DNA from: Niabella yanshanensis
GTDB taxonomy: Bacteria > Bacteroidota > Bacteroidia > Chitinophagales > Chitinophagaceae
Assembly: GCF_034424215.1 (NCBI RefSeq)
Contig: NZ_CP139960.1
Span: 868,001-932,000, forward strand
Reading direction: 5' to 3'
DNA: 64,000 nucleotides
Shown here: one piece after another, positions 36,435-45,204 of the stretch
How positions within the stretch are numbered: the stretch's first letter is position 1
Layout: each line of letters opens with the position of its first letter
Position numbers and translations under genes: made by a program
Notes under the pieces: generated by a model
The model's input: only the letters and a program-made list of their open reading frames with translations
Told to the model about the DNA's origin: nothing
The model's database searches: none

Positions 36435-36824
36435 ATGTACACACAAATTGCCACCATAGAAAAAAAAGCAGCTATAAAAGCCTGTTTACACCCCATGATC
36501 CTGTTGGTTTTTTCGGTTGTTTGGTTGAGTTGTCATCATAAGGATGATTATACCCCACCCCAAACCTATAGCGTTCAATTAAAAATCAATGCCGCACTAG
36601 GAAATTATTTAACTGATAAGGATGGAAGAGCCTTGTATTTCTTTGCTAATGACTCTGCTACTGTTAATACCTGTGCAGGGGGCTGCGCGCTGCTCTGGCC
36701 CGTTTTTAATGCCCCCGGTATATCTGCAGCCAACCTGGGCAGTGGGTTAAACTTTAGTGACTTTGGACGAATAAATACTGCCGCAGGCGCCCAACAAACT
36801 ACGTACAAGGGGCGGCCGCTTTGA
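36435..36824 (+). pseudogene. Truncated PF03640-like secreted lipoprotein
   Basis: 129 aa. Lipobox LSCHH near residue 34. It matches the 'secreted repeat' lipoproteins with Yx(F/W/Y)xxD motifs: GRALYFFANDSATVNTCAGGCALLWPVF is the first half. The second half ends abruptly at TTYKGRPL, where relatives continue with YYF-x-D and a final WFVV strand. None of that is found in any frame after the stop, so the gene is cut at about 36824 and foreign sequence probably starts there. It may be non-functional. Confidence 0.7.
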
Positions 36825-36925
36825 TTCAGTGACTGACTAACGTAAAAATGTTTACTACGTTGTTATAAAGACCGAAATTCATGATGTTATTTTCAAAAGT
36901 ATTCTAGACTAAGTCAATAACTTAT

Positions 36926-37147
36926 ATGAACCACATTCTAACCGAAACCGAAGAATTACTTCGCTACAAACGCCTGCAAAAAAAGCAAGTCTATTATTAT
37001 ATTTTTTTCCTGGGCTTACTGCTTGGTGCAACCAGCATGTACAGCCTTGTTTATTTTGGAAAATTAATATTACCTGCGCAGGCAATAGAAAATCAACTAA
37101 ACGAGAGCCAGAAAAATACCAAGGAAAGCAAAAGCGAGTTTCAATAA
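36926..37147 (+). CDS. Small single-pass membrane protein (73 aa)
   Basis: 73 aa: acidic/basic N-terminal helix (ETEELLRYKRLQKKQ), one membrane helix (~25-48, YYIFFLGLLLGATSMYSLVYF) and a polar tail. Not recognised. Its bases are AT-rich compared with the upstream cluster. Starts about 100 bases after the truncated lipoprotein, within the putative accessory segment. Confidence 0.5.
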   Translation: MNHILTETEELLRYKRLQKKQVYYYIFFLGLLLGATSMYSLVYFGKLILPAQAIENQLNESQKNTKESKSEFQ

Positions 37148-37174
37148 CTGGTATATAATGTCATTGCTCGCCTT

Positions 37175-37492
37175 CTATTTAGTTCTTTTAGGGCTCCCTT
37201 GTGTTCTCTTCTTAGTTGACTTTTTTTGATCTTTTAGATCAAATTCATATTGATTTAAAATTAATTTGAGGACATTTTCCCTACTTGTTTCAATTAAGTC
37301 AGCTATCCTAAAAATATCATTCAAAAGGAATTGTTCAACTTTTCCTAAAAGGTTATTGAATCGTGTATTATTTATGCCAAGATCTTTGTAGAGGACACTT
37401 TTGGGTAGGGTATCAAAAATTTCACTGAAAAGGCTGATATGACCACTTTCAATTAAATTCTTTATTGTCTTATAACGCCTATCCTTAATCAT
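37175..37492 (-). CDS. Small putative DNA-binding protein
   Basis: 105 aa, all helical, with a basic C-terminal tail (KKSTKKRTQGSPKRTK). The segment SGHISLFSEIFDTLPKSVLYKDLGINNTRFNNLLGKVEQFLLNDIFRIADLIE resembles the helix-turn-helix core of small regulators seen in accessory regions of this phylum. A doubled dyad (ATAGAA-N7-TTCTAT) lies 40-80 bases upstream, consistent with autoregulation (inference). Function otherwise unknown. Confidence 0.65.
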   Translation of the reverse strand: MIKDRRYKTIKNLIESGHISLFSEIFDTLPKSVLYKDLGINNTRFNNLLGKVEQFLLNDIFRIADLIETSRENVLKLILNQYEFDLKDQKKSTKKRTQGSPKRTK

Positions 37493-37531
37493 TATTCAAA
37501 GGAATAGACTAGTACTTGAATATTTTAAAAA

Positions 37532-37572
37532 ATAGAATTAATGGTTCTATAAAATAGAACCATATGTTCTAT
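37532..37572. promoter_or_regulatory. Two tandem dyads ATAGAA-N7-TTCTAT
   Basis: Half-sites at 37532-37537, 37545-37550, 37554-37559 and 37567-37572 form two 19-bp dyads whose centres are 22 bases apart (about two helical turns). The inner half-sites also form a perfect 10-bp inverted repeat around AAA (37541-37563). Located upstream of the small DNA-binding-like gene at 37175-37492. Confidence 0.6.
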
Positions 37573-37680
37573 AATTAAAAAACATTCACTATCTTTAGGT
37601 TAATAAGTTGATTAGAAACTATGATTAAATAATATTTGCAATTACTTCATAAATCATTTGAAGCAATTCGCTTTGAGTCT

Positions 37681-37793
37681 CGCTTTTGAAACCTCGGAAA
37701 CTTCAAAAATGGAACGGGATGATAAGTAGAATAGCTCACGTTACGGCGTGGGCTCTCTTATCTGTTCCAAGGCCTCCGAGGGCCTCAAAAGCG
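37681..37793. ncRNA. Long-range hairpin, candidate structured RNA or mobile-element end
   Basis: Five consecutive helices nest in order: CGCTTTTGA/TCAAAAGCG (37681-37689 with 37785-37793), CCTCGG/CCGAGG (37692-37697 with 37776-37781), GGAAC/GTTCC (37711-37715 with 37764-37768), GATAAG/CTTATC (37721-37726 with 37757-37762) and GCTCACG/CGTGGGC (37734-37740 with 37747-37753), loop TTACGG. That is 33 pairs with asymmetric internal loops. Strand is not determined. It may be an RNA, a palindromic mobile element, or a REP-like unit. Confidence 0.4.
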
Positions 37794-37984
37794 GTAAGTT
37801 GAGCTCCACGCTTTTTTGTTGCGGTAAGCGTAGCATATTTACCATCAAAGACTCATCCAAATCCAAAACAGATGAGCAAACCTATATCACATAAATTATT
37901 TACACCAGCAATTAGTTATAATGCTAAGGCTGCATTTATATATGCCTGCAAGCCACGCCAGCCGCAGTAGCTTTTAGACAGATT

Positions 37985-38106
37985 ACTCCACTTCGCTTCG
38001 CTACGGTTGTATGACAGTGGGAGAAAGGTGGAGTGTGCCGGGCCCAACAACAGCCTTGGGTAGGCAGTGCAGCTTCTTCTCATGGGTTGCAACTGCCACC
38101 CGGCAC
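37985..38106 (+). ncRNA. Hairpin plus three-way junction upstream of tlpA-like gene
   Basis: ACTCCAC/GTGGAGT (37985-37991 with 38028-38034) is followed at once by a closed three-way junction: GTGCCGGG/CCCGGCAC (38035-38042 with 38099-38106) enclosing CCCAA/TTGGG (38043-38047 with 38056-38060) and GGCAGT/ACTGCC (38063-38068 with 38092-38097). The helices abut with 0-2 unpaired bases, as in folded RNAs. It ends 71 bases before the tlpA-like ATG, so it could be a leader element of that operon, or a repeat. Confidence 0.4.
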
Positions 38107-38177
38107 TATTTTAAGCAACAACCAGGTTTATAAACTATGAAAGACAATACCATTTACTAATTTTTAAAAACTGATCA

Positions 38178-38747
38178 ATGAACAAAAAAATAACGCTTAC
38201 CAGCGTAATGGCAATTTTATGCATATGCCTGAGCGCACAACGCCCCCAGGTAACTACTTTGCCGGTTAATGAACGATTATCCAACCTGGTAATTAATAAC
38301 CTGATCAACTACCCGGGCGATACCGCCAGTATTAATACATTAACGGGAAATAATTCTAAAATGCTGCTGATTGATTTTTGGTTTACCAGTTGTGCCCCCT
38401 GTATTAAACAAATACCTAAGCTAGACTCTTTGCAGCAGCAATTTAAAGATCAACTGCAGATACTAATGGTAACCTTTGAGCCTGATAGCCTGGTAATACC
38501 CTTTATAACTAAATGGGAGCAGCGGCACTGTAAAAAACTAAGCGTACCTGTAGCTACGGCCGACACACTACTACAGGCACACTTTAACCAGGGCAGCAGG
38601 CCCAATTATGCCTTTATAGCAGCCGATAGGGTAAATATGGGGTACACTAGCAAGGCATTTATTAACGCCACTGTTATCAAAGAAGTACTTGCCAAAATGA
38701 AGGAAGAGGTAAACCTGCGCGGCTACCAGCGCAATCCACAACAATAA
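38178..38747 (+). CDS. TlpA-like secreted thioredoxin-fold protein
   Basis: 189 aa with signal peptide ~1-20. Thioredoxin fold with redox motif CAPC in LLIDFWFTSCAPCIKQIPKLDSL (~72-84), cis-Pro loop in GSRPNYAFI. It should reduce or oxidise disulfides in the periplasm. It is the first gene of an operon with susC-like (18-base gap) and susD-like (17-base gap) genes; a partner thiol protein could be the DUF6520-like protein with paired cysteines just downstream on the other strand (inference). Confidence 0.9.
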   Translation: MNKKITLTSVMAILCICLSAQRPQVTTLPVNERLSNLVINNLINYPGDTASINTLTGNNSKMLLIDFWFTSCAPCIKQIPKLDSLQQQFKDQLQILMVTFEPDSLVIPFITKWEQRHCKKLSVPVATADTLLQAHFNQGSRPNYAFIAADRVNMGYTSKAFINATVIKEVLAKMKEEVNLRGYQRNPQQ

Positions 38748-38765
38748 CCTACAAAAACATCAGTT

Positions 38766-41700
38766 ATGTTAAAAAAAATAGCAATACTCGCTATCGCAGT
38801 TAGTGTAACTACAGCTGCACTATCACAAACAAAATTTACGGTAAGTGGCACCATCACCAGTGCTACTACCGGTGAAGCACTGGTTAGCGCCACGGTAAAA
38901 AGCATTAAAAGCAACTTAATAACCATTTCAGCCCTGGGCGGCAGCTACCTGATGCACCTGCATTATTTACCAGACACACTGTTGGTTACGCATACCGGCT
39001 ACATTAGTCAAACATTTGTTGTAAGCCAGCCGGGTATCTTTAATATACAGATGAGTGTGGATAATGAGGAACTGGAAGGCGTTACTATAAATACAGGCTA
39101 TCAACGCATAAAACCTAACGAAGTAAATGGATCTTTCGCAGTTATTGATAACAAAACCTTAAATGAACAAACAGGTACTAATATACTGGAGAGATTGAAT
39201 GGGGTTACGAACGGGCTTATTTTTAACAGCGATAAGCTCAGCAGCGCAGGTCAACCCAACCCCATATCTATAAGAGGGTTAAGCACTATTAACGGCAACC
39301 TGGCGCCTCTGATCATTGTTGACAATTTTCCCTACGACGGTGATATCAACAATATCAATCCTAACGATGTAGCATCTGTTACTGTTTTAAAAGATGCAGC
39401 AGCTGCCAGTATATGGGGCGCCAGGGCGGGCAATGGGGTAATTGTCATTACCACCAAACGCGGCCAGCTCAACCAACGGCTTAAAATAAATGCCAATGCC
39501 AGCACCCTTTTTACTTCGGCACCCGATCTTTTTTATGCACCCCGCATAAACACCATCGATCTTTTAGCAGTAGAAGAAAGTTTATTTACAAGGGGTTATT
39601 ATGATGATTGGATAATGGATGACTATAATCACACACCACTGCCCTCTCTTGTTAGTATGCTACTCAATAGGCGCAATGGCCTAATAACCGCACAAGACTC
39701 CGCAGCTGCTATGCATAGCTTCGCTCAACAAGATACCCGTAAGGAGTACGCCAGGCATTTTCAACAAACAGCTTTAACGCAACAATACTCACTTAGTATC
39801 AGCGGCGGTACCGCCAATTACTCCTGGTTATTAGGGGGAAACTATAACCGTGTAACGGGTACCAATGCTGCTACCGCTGATAAAATAAACATACACCTCG
39901 ACAACCAGCTGAAAATTACCCAACAACTTACCCTTAACCTAAGTGCTTACTATACCAGCAGCCGCTCTAAAACCGGCAAGCCAGATTTCAATGCGGTTTC
40001 GCGCATCAACGGTCACTATATACCCTATTTACAATATGTTGATGAGTTGGGGCAGCCAACGGCACTTGATCAATACCGGAGAGAATACATTGATACCGCT
40101 GGCGGCGGGCGATTATTAAACTGGGATTATTACCCCCTGACAGATTACCAGCACCGCTACACCAGCACTCAAATGCAGGACATATTGGTAAGAGCAGGTA
40201 TGGATTACAAAATAACCAGTAACCTGTCCGCCAACCTGCAATACCAGTTTCAACAGCAAAAAGTGGAGACCGGTACCACCAGCGATTTAGAGAGTTTTTA
40301 TACGAGAAATCTAATCAATCGCTTTACCATAATACCGGGCAATGCTGCAGCGGCTTTAAGTTACAGGGTGCCGATAGGCGACATACTAACACGCTCCAAC
40401 ACACCTGTACAATCTCAAAACCTGCGTGGTCAATTCAACTATAATCAAATATGGCGTAAGCACCAGGTTTCTTTAATTGCAGGCGGGGAGCTGCGCGATG
40501 CAGTTTCGGGCCCTGGCGAAGGTTTCACCGTATATGGCTATAGAAAAGACCCACTATCTAACACACAGGTAGATGTAACACAACCCTACCCTATCATTAT
40601 CAATGGCAGCTATCAGTACATCCCTGGTGGTGCGGGCCTGAGTTCCACCATCAGCACGCGTTTTGTAAGTTTTTACGGCAATGGCTCCTATACCTTATTA
40701 AAAAGATATAGTATTAACGGCAGCTTTCGCAAAGATGCATCTAATATATTCGGGTTGGCTACCAACGATAAATGGAACCCGCTTTGGTCCGCCGGGATTG
40801 GATGGCTTATCTCTTCCGAGCCATTTTATAAAACCAGTTGGCTACCCTATGTAAAGCTTAGGGCCACTTACGGCTATAGTGGCAATGTTGATGTGGGCCG
40901 TACACCCCTGCCGGTAAGCCTGGCTGCTGATAACATAATAAGCCGGTTGCCTTATCAACGTATCAGCGAGTTAAACAACCCCTCATTGCGTTGGGAAAAA
41001 TCAAGACAGGTTAATATAGGATTAGACTTTGAAAGCCCTGGAAAACGGATCGCAGGCTCTGTTGAGTACTATCAAAAAAAGGGAACCGACCTTTATGGAG
41101 AAACGCCCTATGATTATACAGCCTGGGGCCGCCGGCAATTTATTACCGCCAATGTTGCAGGCATGGAAGGGAAAGGCTGGGATGTCTCCATCAATACTAT
41201 AAATATAAAAAAAACGATGGTATGGACCAGCAGCTTCATTTATAATTATAATACCAGTAAAACCACGGCTTATTATACCGCAACCTCAAAAGGTGTGTTT
41301 GATATTAATAGCGGCAACAATATATCACCTATTATAGGGCAACCTCTATATGCTATTACAGCCTATCAGTGGGGCGGTCTCAATAGTAAGGGTGATCCAC
41401 AAGGCTACCTGAACGGAGAACTTACTACCGATTATCTTGACATTACACAAAAAGTTAGAATTGATGGGCTTAGTGCGGGAGCACTTACTATGATGGGCTC
41501 TTCCGCTCCTGTTCATTTCGGGTCTTTTATTAATAGAATTGAATGGAAGGGCCTCAGTTTTTCTGCAAACCTCATGTACAAAGCCGGATATTATTTCTTT
41601 AAAAACTCGTTTTCTTCAGTAGAATTGACCGGTAGCAGCCGCGGTCATGCAGACTACTACAACCGCTGGCAACAACCGGGCGATGAACTACACACCGATA

Positions 41701-41984
41701 TCCCGGCATTTGTTTATTCTGATTATACCCAATACCGGGAGCGGGATAATTTTTACCGGTACTCCACTGTTAATGTAATTAAGGGTGACCATATTCGTTT
41801 ACATTATATCAACCTGGGTTATCTACTGCCATTAAATAAAGGCAAAATAGTGTGTAGTGTTTACGGTAATATGTCAAACATTGGTATTTTATGGCGTGCA
41901 AATAAAGAGGGCATCGATCCGGATGCCCCTACTGGCAGCCCAGCTCCGCGTCAATACACTATTGGCCTAAAAGCCGATTTCTAA
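38766..41984 (+). CDS. SusC/RagA-type TonB-dependent transporter
   Basis: 1072 aa. Signal peptide ~1-20, carboxypeptidase-regulatory-like domain (~25-105), TonB-box region (EELEGVTINTGYQRI), plug (IERLNGVTNGLIFN, PISIRGLSTINGNLAPLIIVDNFPYDGDINNINPNDVASVTVLKDAAAASIWGARAGNGVIVITTKRG) and a barrel ending RQYTIGLKADF. Works with the SusD-like lipoprotein. Linked with a TlpA-like gene rather than glycoside hydrolases, so the cargo may be a peptide or other non-glycan (inference). Confidence 0.94.
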   Translation: MLKKIAILAIAVSVTTAALSQTKFTVSGTITSATTGEALVSATVKSIKSNLITISALGGSYLMHLHYLPDTLLVTHTGYISQTFVVSQPGIFNIQMSVDNEELEGVTINTGYQRIKPNEVNGSFAVIDNKTLNEQTGTNILERLNGVTNGLIFNSDKLSSAGQPNPISIRGLSTINGNLAPLIIVDNFPYDGDINNINPNDVASVTVLKDAAAASIWGARAGNGVIVITTKRGQLNQRLKINANASTLFTSAPDLFYAPRINTIDLLAVEESLFTRGYYDDWIMDDYNHTPLPSLVSMLLNRRNGLITAQDSAAAMHSFAQQDTRKEYARHFQQTALTQQYSLSISGGTANYSWLLGGNYNRVTGTNAATADKINIHLDNQLKITQQLTLNLSAYYTSSRSKTGKPDFNAVSRINGHYIPYLQYVDELGQPTALDQYRREYIDTAGGGRLLNWDYYPLTDYQHRYTSTQMQDILVRAGMDYKITSNLSANLQYQFQQQKVETGTTSDLESFYTRNLINRFTIIPGNAAAALSYRVPIGDILTRSNTPVQSQNLRGQFNYNQIWRKHQVSLIAGGELRDAVSGPGEGFTVYGYRKDPLSNTQVDVTQPYPIIINGSYQYIPGGAGLSSTISTRFVSFYGNGSYTLLKRYSINGSFRKDASNIFGLATNDKWNPLWSAGIGWLISSEPFYKTSWLPYVKLRATYGYSGNVDVGRTPLPVSLAADNIISRLPYQRISELNNPSLRWEKSRQVNIGLDFESPGKRIAGSVEYYQKKGTDLYGETPYDYTAWGRRQFITANVAGMEGKGWDVSINTINIKKTMVWTSSFIYNYNTSKTTAYYTATSKGVFDINSGNNISPIIGQPLYAITAYQWGGLNSKGDPQGYLNGELTTDYLDITQKVRIDGLSAGALTMMGSSAPVHFGSFINRIEWKGLSFSANLMYKAGYYFFKNSFSSVELTGSSRGHADYYNRWQQPGDELHTDIPAFVYSDYTQYRERDNFYRYSTVNVIKGDHIRLHYINLGYLLPLNKGKIVCSVYGNMSNIGILWRANKEGIDPDAPTGSPAPRQYTIGLKADF

Positions 41985-42001
41985 CTTATAAACTTTACTA
42001 T

Positions 42002-43381
42002 ATGAACCGTTTGTTAATTCTGATGGTACTTTCATTAACCTTCACCGGTGTAACATCCTGTAAAAAGTTTCTGGATAAAAAACAAAATAACGCTTTTGTT
42101 ACCCCACAAACTATAGAAGACCTGCAGGCCCTGCTAGACGATGCTAATGAAACTATGAACATAGGTACTACTCCATCTTTTGGAGAAGCTTCAGCCGACG
42201 ATATTTTTGTACCTGAAGCAACGTTAAGAACTTTAAGTGGCCCTACACCATTTGTATATCGCTGGCAAGCATATAACTTTCTCTTTCCAAACGATTGGTC
42301 AGTTGCCTACACCCCTGTGTACAATACCAACTATTGCCTGGAACAACTTTTAAAAATTGAAAAGAATGAAGCGAATACCCGCCAATGGAATAACGTATAT
42401 GGTAGTGCGCTATTCTATCGCTCCTATTACTTTTTAATGTTAAGTTGGATTTATTCTAAAGCGTATGACCGCACGACCGCATCGCAGGACAAAGGGATTG
42501 TTATAAGGTTAAGTTCTGATTTTAACGTGCGATCCCAGCGCGCCACCACAGAAGAAACTTTCCAACAAATTCTTACAGACACAAAAATGGCCATTACACA
42601 CCTGCCGGAGTTACCCCAACATGTATTCAGGCCATCCAAAGTAGCAGCGTTTGCTTTACTTGCCCGAACGTACTTATCTATGCGGGAGTATGACAGCGCT
42701 TATCACTACTCGAATTTAGCTTTAAACATTCAAAATAGTTTAATGGATTATAACGGAGATCCTGAAGTAGGCAACCTGACAGCTACCAACCTGTTTAAAA
42801 GATTCAATAAAGAAACTATTTTTTACAGTGAAATGGGGACCGGCGGCGTTTATGCCCTGGTAGCACCCGCAAGGTCAAGAGCAGACACTCTATTATACAA
42901 ATCCTACGCAACAAATGATCTACGCCGAACAGCATACTTCTACCTGTCAGGAGGATACCAGCGTTTTAAAGGCAGTTATGCACAAAGTACTATCCCTTTT
43001 ACAGGATTAGCCACAGATGAGATGTACCTGGTAAGAGCAGAAACAGCTGCACGCCTCGGTACAGCCGGCCTTGCACAAGCTAACGCTGACCTTAACAAGT
43101 TAATGAGCTATCGATATGCAAAAGCATCCTTTGTACCCGTACAACTAAACGATCCGGAACTGTTGTTAAACCATATACTGGAAGAGCGAAGAAAGGAATT
43201 AGTATACCGGGGTATACGATTTAGTGATATAAAGCGCTTAAACAAAGAAGGAAGAAATATAGTGCAAAGAAGATTGGCGGGCGGAGAATTATTTGAATTG
43301 CTACCCAATGCTAATTATTATGCGCTACCCATTCCTGAAGATGTAATAGAACAAACAGGAATAGAACAAAACGAGCCATAA
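42002..43381 (+). CDS. SusD/RagB-type lipoprotein
   Basis: 459 aa. Lipidation Cys at residue 20 (VTSCKKFLDKKQ). SusD features: TIEDLQALLDDANETMN, SRYYFLMLSWIYSKAYD-like central helix (here SYYFLMLSWIYSKAYDR), FALLARTYLSMREYDSAYHYSNLAL, and C-terminal LVYRGIRFSDIKRLNKEGR. At 459 aa it is on the short side for the family. Partner of the upstream SusC-like barrel (17-base gap); its stop is followed by a hairpin shared with the convergent DUF6520-like gene. Confidence 0.93.
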   Translation: MNRLLILMVLSLTFTGVTSCKKFLDKKQNNAFVTPQTIEDLQALLDDANETMNIGTTPSFGEASADDIFVPEATLRTLSGPTPFVYRWQAYNFLFPNDWSVAYTPVYNTNYCLEQLLKIEKNEANTRQWNNVYGSALFYRSYYFLMLSWIYSKAYDRTTASQDKGIVIRLSSDFNVRSQRATTEETFQQILTDTKMAITHLPELPQHVFRPSKVAAFALLARTYLSMREYDSAYHYSNLALNIQNSLMDYNGDPEVGNLTATNLFKRFNKETIFYSEMGTGGVYALVAPARSRADTLLYKSYATNDLRRTAYFYLSGGYQRFKGSYAQSTIPFTGLATDEMYLVRAETAARLGTAGLAQANADLNKLMSYRYAKASFVPVQLNDPELLLNHILEERRKELVYRGIRFSDIKRLNKEGRNIVQRRLAGGELFELLPNANYYALPIPEDVIEQTGIEQNEP

Positions 43382-43405
43382 AAAGCCGGTAGCATAACTA
43401 CCGGC
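43381..43405 (-). terminator. Hairpin with minus-strand T-run
   Basis: Stem GCCGGTAG/CTACCGGC (43385-43392 with 43398-43405), CATAA loop. On the minus strand it is followed by TTTT; on the plus strand by an A-rich run. It directly follows the DUF6520-like stop and also separates it from susD. Confidence 0.65.
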
Positions 43406-43423
43406 AATAAAAAAAGATCAGCC

Positions 43424-43876
43424 TTAAGGTATAATATTACTTTTTGAATGCGTAATAGTTGTAGGCACACCTGAAACATCCTGTTGCACCTGAGATACGT
43501 AATAATTATTACTATTGGTATTTTTGGCCGCTTCAATCAATACTTTGGAGGAAGGTTCACTACCATTTAGGTATTGCGACTCCTGCCCGGTTGGCACCGA
43601 GATAGTGAAAGAGCATGGCGCATCATCGCTTTCCTGTACGCAGGCTTCTGAGGGATCAACCAGGCTCCAGTTACTACGATCTTCGACATCTGTTTTGCTA
43701 TAGGTACTATCCCGGTACTTAAAAGTCATATCAGCAAATACAGCCTTGTTGTTGAATGCAGCTTTTGAAGTTTCCACCTTTTTGGGGGTAAACGCAAATA
43801 CAATGACAACGGCGGACAAAACTGCGAAGGCAGAAAGTGTCCATTTTAATTTCTGCGTAGTAGAGTTAATATTCAT
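43424..43876 (-). CDS. DUF6520-like secreted protein
   Basis: 150 aa. N-terminal membrane or signal helix (~12-30, WTLSAFAVLSAVVIVFAFT), then a polar exported part with TFKYRDSTYSKTDVEDRSNWSLVD and a Cys pair in EACVQESDDAPCSFTI, the pattern of DUF6520 proteins of Bacteroidota. Role unknown. The Cys pair, the adjacent TlpA-like oxidoreductase and the SusC/D pair suggest a disulfide-bearing exported protein made or handled by that locus (inference). Longer than many DUF6520 members by its Ser/Asn-rich tail. Confidence 0.65.
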   Translation of the reverse strand: MNINSTTQKLKWTLSAFAVLSAVVIVFAFTPKKVETSKAAFNNKAVFADMTFKYRDSTYSKTDVEDRSNWSLVDPSEACVQESDDAPCSFTISVPTGQESQYLNGSEPSSKVLIEAAKNTNSNNYYVSQVQQDVSGVPTTITHSKSNIIP

Positions 43877-43942
43877 AATGGTTGTTTTTATTTAAACGTT
43901 ATTAAAAAATTAGTCATTTTGCATTGATACGATATGCATACG

Positions 43943-43971
43943 GGGTATACTTGCTTTAAAGCCGTATACCC
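43943..43971. promoter_or_regulatory. Inverted repeat upstream of the DUF6520-like gene
   Basis: GGGTATAC (43943-43950) and GTATACCC (43964-43971), 13-base spacer, located 67-95 bases upstream of the start. Candidate operator, possibly for the neighbouring AraC or NarL-type regulators. Confidence 0.35.
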
Positions 43972-44167
43972 TTTCCCTGTAAGAAGCCCGAACGGCCACA
44001 ATGGTCTTTTGTAGCTACAGCACGGGCAATCCACAAATAGCAACGGTGAAAAATCATACAATTCTTTTGTGCTTAAAAATAATGGAGCAGCAAGGGCAAT
44101 AAAAGACGGTGAAATGAAAAACTGGAGAGACTTCAGGGTCTACAGGATATTTGAACGTCAGGCGCGA

Positions 44168-45178
44168 TTAGATAGCAACCAGACTAGCGGCATGCGAAGG
44201 AGTTACTTTATATTGTTCTAAAAACTGGGCACTAAAATGTGTAGCATGAGGAAATCCGAGGTAATCTGCAGTTGCCGTCACGTTCATTTTCTCAACTACC
44301 AATAAATATACTGCCTGATAAAGTCGTAACTGCCGCAAACTTTTCCTGGGCGTACACCCTGCAAAGCGTAACCAATGTTGTCTTAGAGTTGATGGTTGCA
44401 TAAAAAAGTTGTTACAGAGTGCTGAAATAATAGCTGGCACTGGCCATCGCAAATGATTAGCAGTAAATAAAGCCATTGAAGCATGTAAGTCGGCTGTCGT
44501 TTTTAAAACTATGGGATTAGAGGTTTGCTGATGAAAACATAAGATCAGATCGCTTAGGATAGCGCGGAGTTTATGCGCCATTTTAACCGTATTATTCTCT
44601 ATAAAAGATAACTCAATTAAGAGATTATAAATCTGATTTGAAAGAGGCAGTTGAGCGGAAATGTAAGACTTATCATAAAGTTCATTCAGGTAGCCAGCCA
44701 TGCGAGCAGCAGCGGTATGCCCCTGTATAAGAAAAGACAATAAAGGGCCTGGAAGAATATAAAGGTAATGATACAACCCCGGCGCTAAAAGTAATTGATG
44801 ATCGTCTGCCGTAACGTACTGTAAACTATACGTTTTAGAAAACAGGTTAAGCATACCGTAACCTGCCAGATGTACAAAAGAAAAACCTTTCAACACATAG
44901 AGCAGAAAACAACTGTCTGTTAAGCATCGCATTCTCATTAAAGAGAACTGTTTTACCTGTATGCTCACAATTCCCATTGTGATGCCCTGCACTTCCTGAA
45001 GCTGATGATAAAGATACTGGTCGCCGTTTACTCCCCATCGTTTGCCGATAATATGTGCATCTGCAAGGCAAAAGAACTGCCCTTCCGGAAGCCAGTTAGA
45101 ATCTAATATTGAAAACCTCCAATGTTGTGGAGGTTCAAATAGAAATGGCGGATTCATATTAGGTGTTTGTATTAACAA
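44168..45178 (-). CDS. AraC-family regulator
   Basis: 336 aa (or 329 from the second ATG at 45157). Long, weakly conserved N-terminal sensor half; C-terminal AraC-type domain with VPAIISALCNNFFMQPSTLRQHWLRFAGCTPRKSLRQLRLYQA and NVTATADYLGFPHATHFSAQFLEQYKVTPSHA. Last gene of a five-gene minus-strand operon (26 bases after the NarL-type regulator) and upstream of the DUF6520-like gene. Confidence 0.85.
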   Translation of the reverse strand: MLIQTPNMNPPFLFEPPQHWRFSILDSNWLPEGQFFCLADAHIIGKRWGVNGDQYLYHQLQEVQGITMGIVSIQVKQFSLMRMRCLTDSCFLLYVLKGFSFVHLAGYGMLNLFSKTYSLQYVTADDHQLLLAPGLYHYLYILPGPLLSFLIQGHTAAARMAGYLNELYDKSYISAQLPLSNQIYNLLIELSFIENNTVKMAHKLRAILSDLILCFHQQTSNPIVLKTTADLHASMALFTANHLRWPVPAIISALCNNFFMQPSTLRQHWLRFAGCTPRKSLRQLRLYQAVYLLVVEKMNVTATADYLGFPHATHFSAQFLEQYKVTPSHAASLVAI

Positions 45179-45204
45179 TTATAGGTTTCCTTCCGGGTGG
45201 GCCG

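Larger units (their letters stand above)
37493..38177. other. 685-base intergenic region with operator and two structured elements
   Basis: Separates the divergent small DNA-binding-like gene from the tlpA-like gene. No coding frame convinces. It holds the doubled dyad (37532-37572), a long-range hairpin (37681-37793) and a hairpin plus three-way junction (37985-38106), all listed separately. Confidence 0.7.

Noticed and set aside
37681-37793. Integron attC site
   Set aside because: The fold is similar in style but the conserved outer core sequences (RYYYAAC/GTTRRRY) are not placed at the ends and no integron integrase is in the window.
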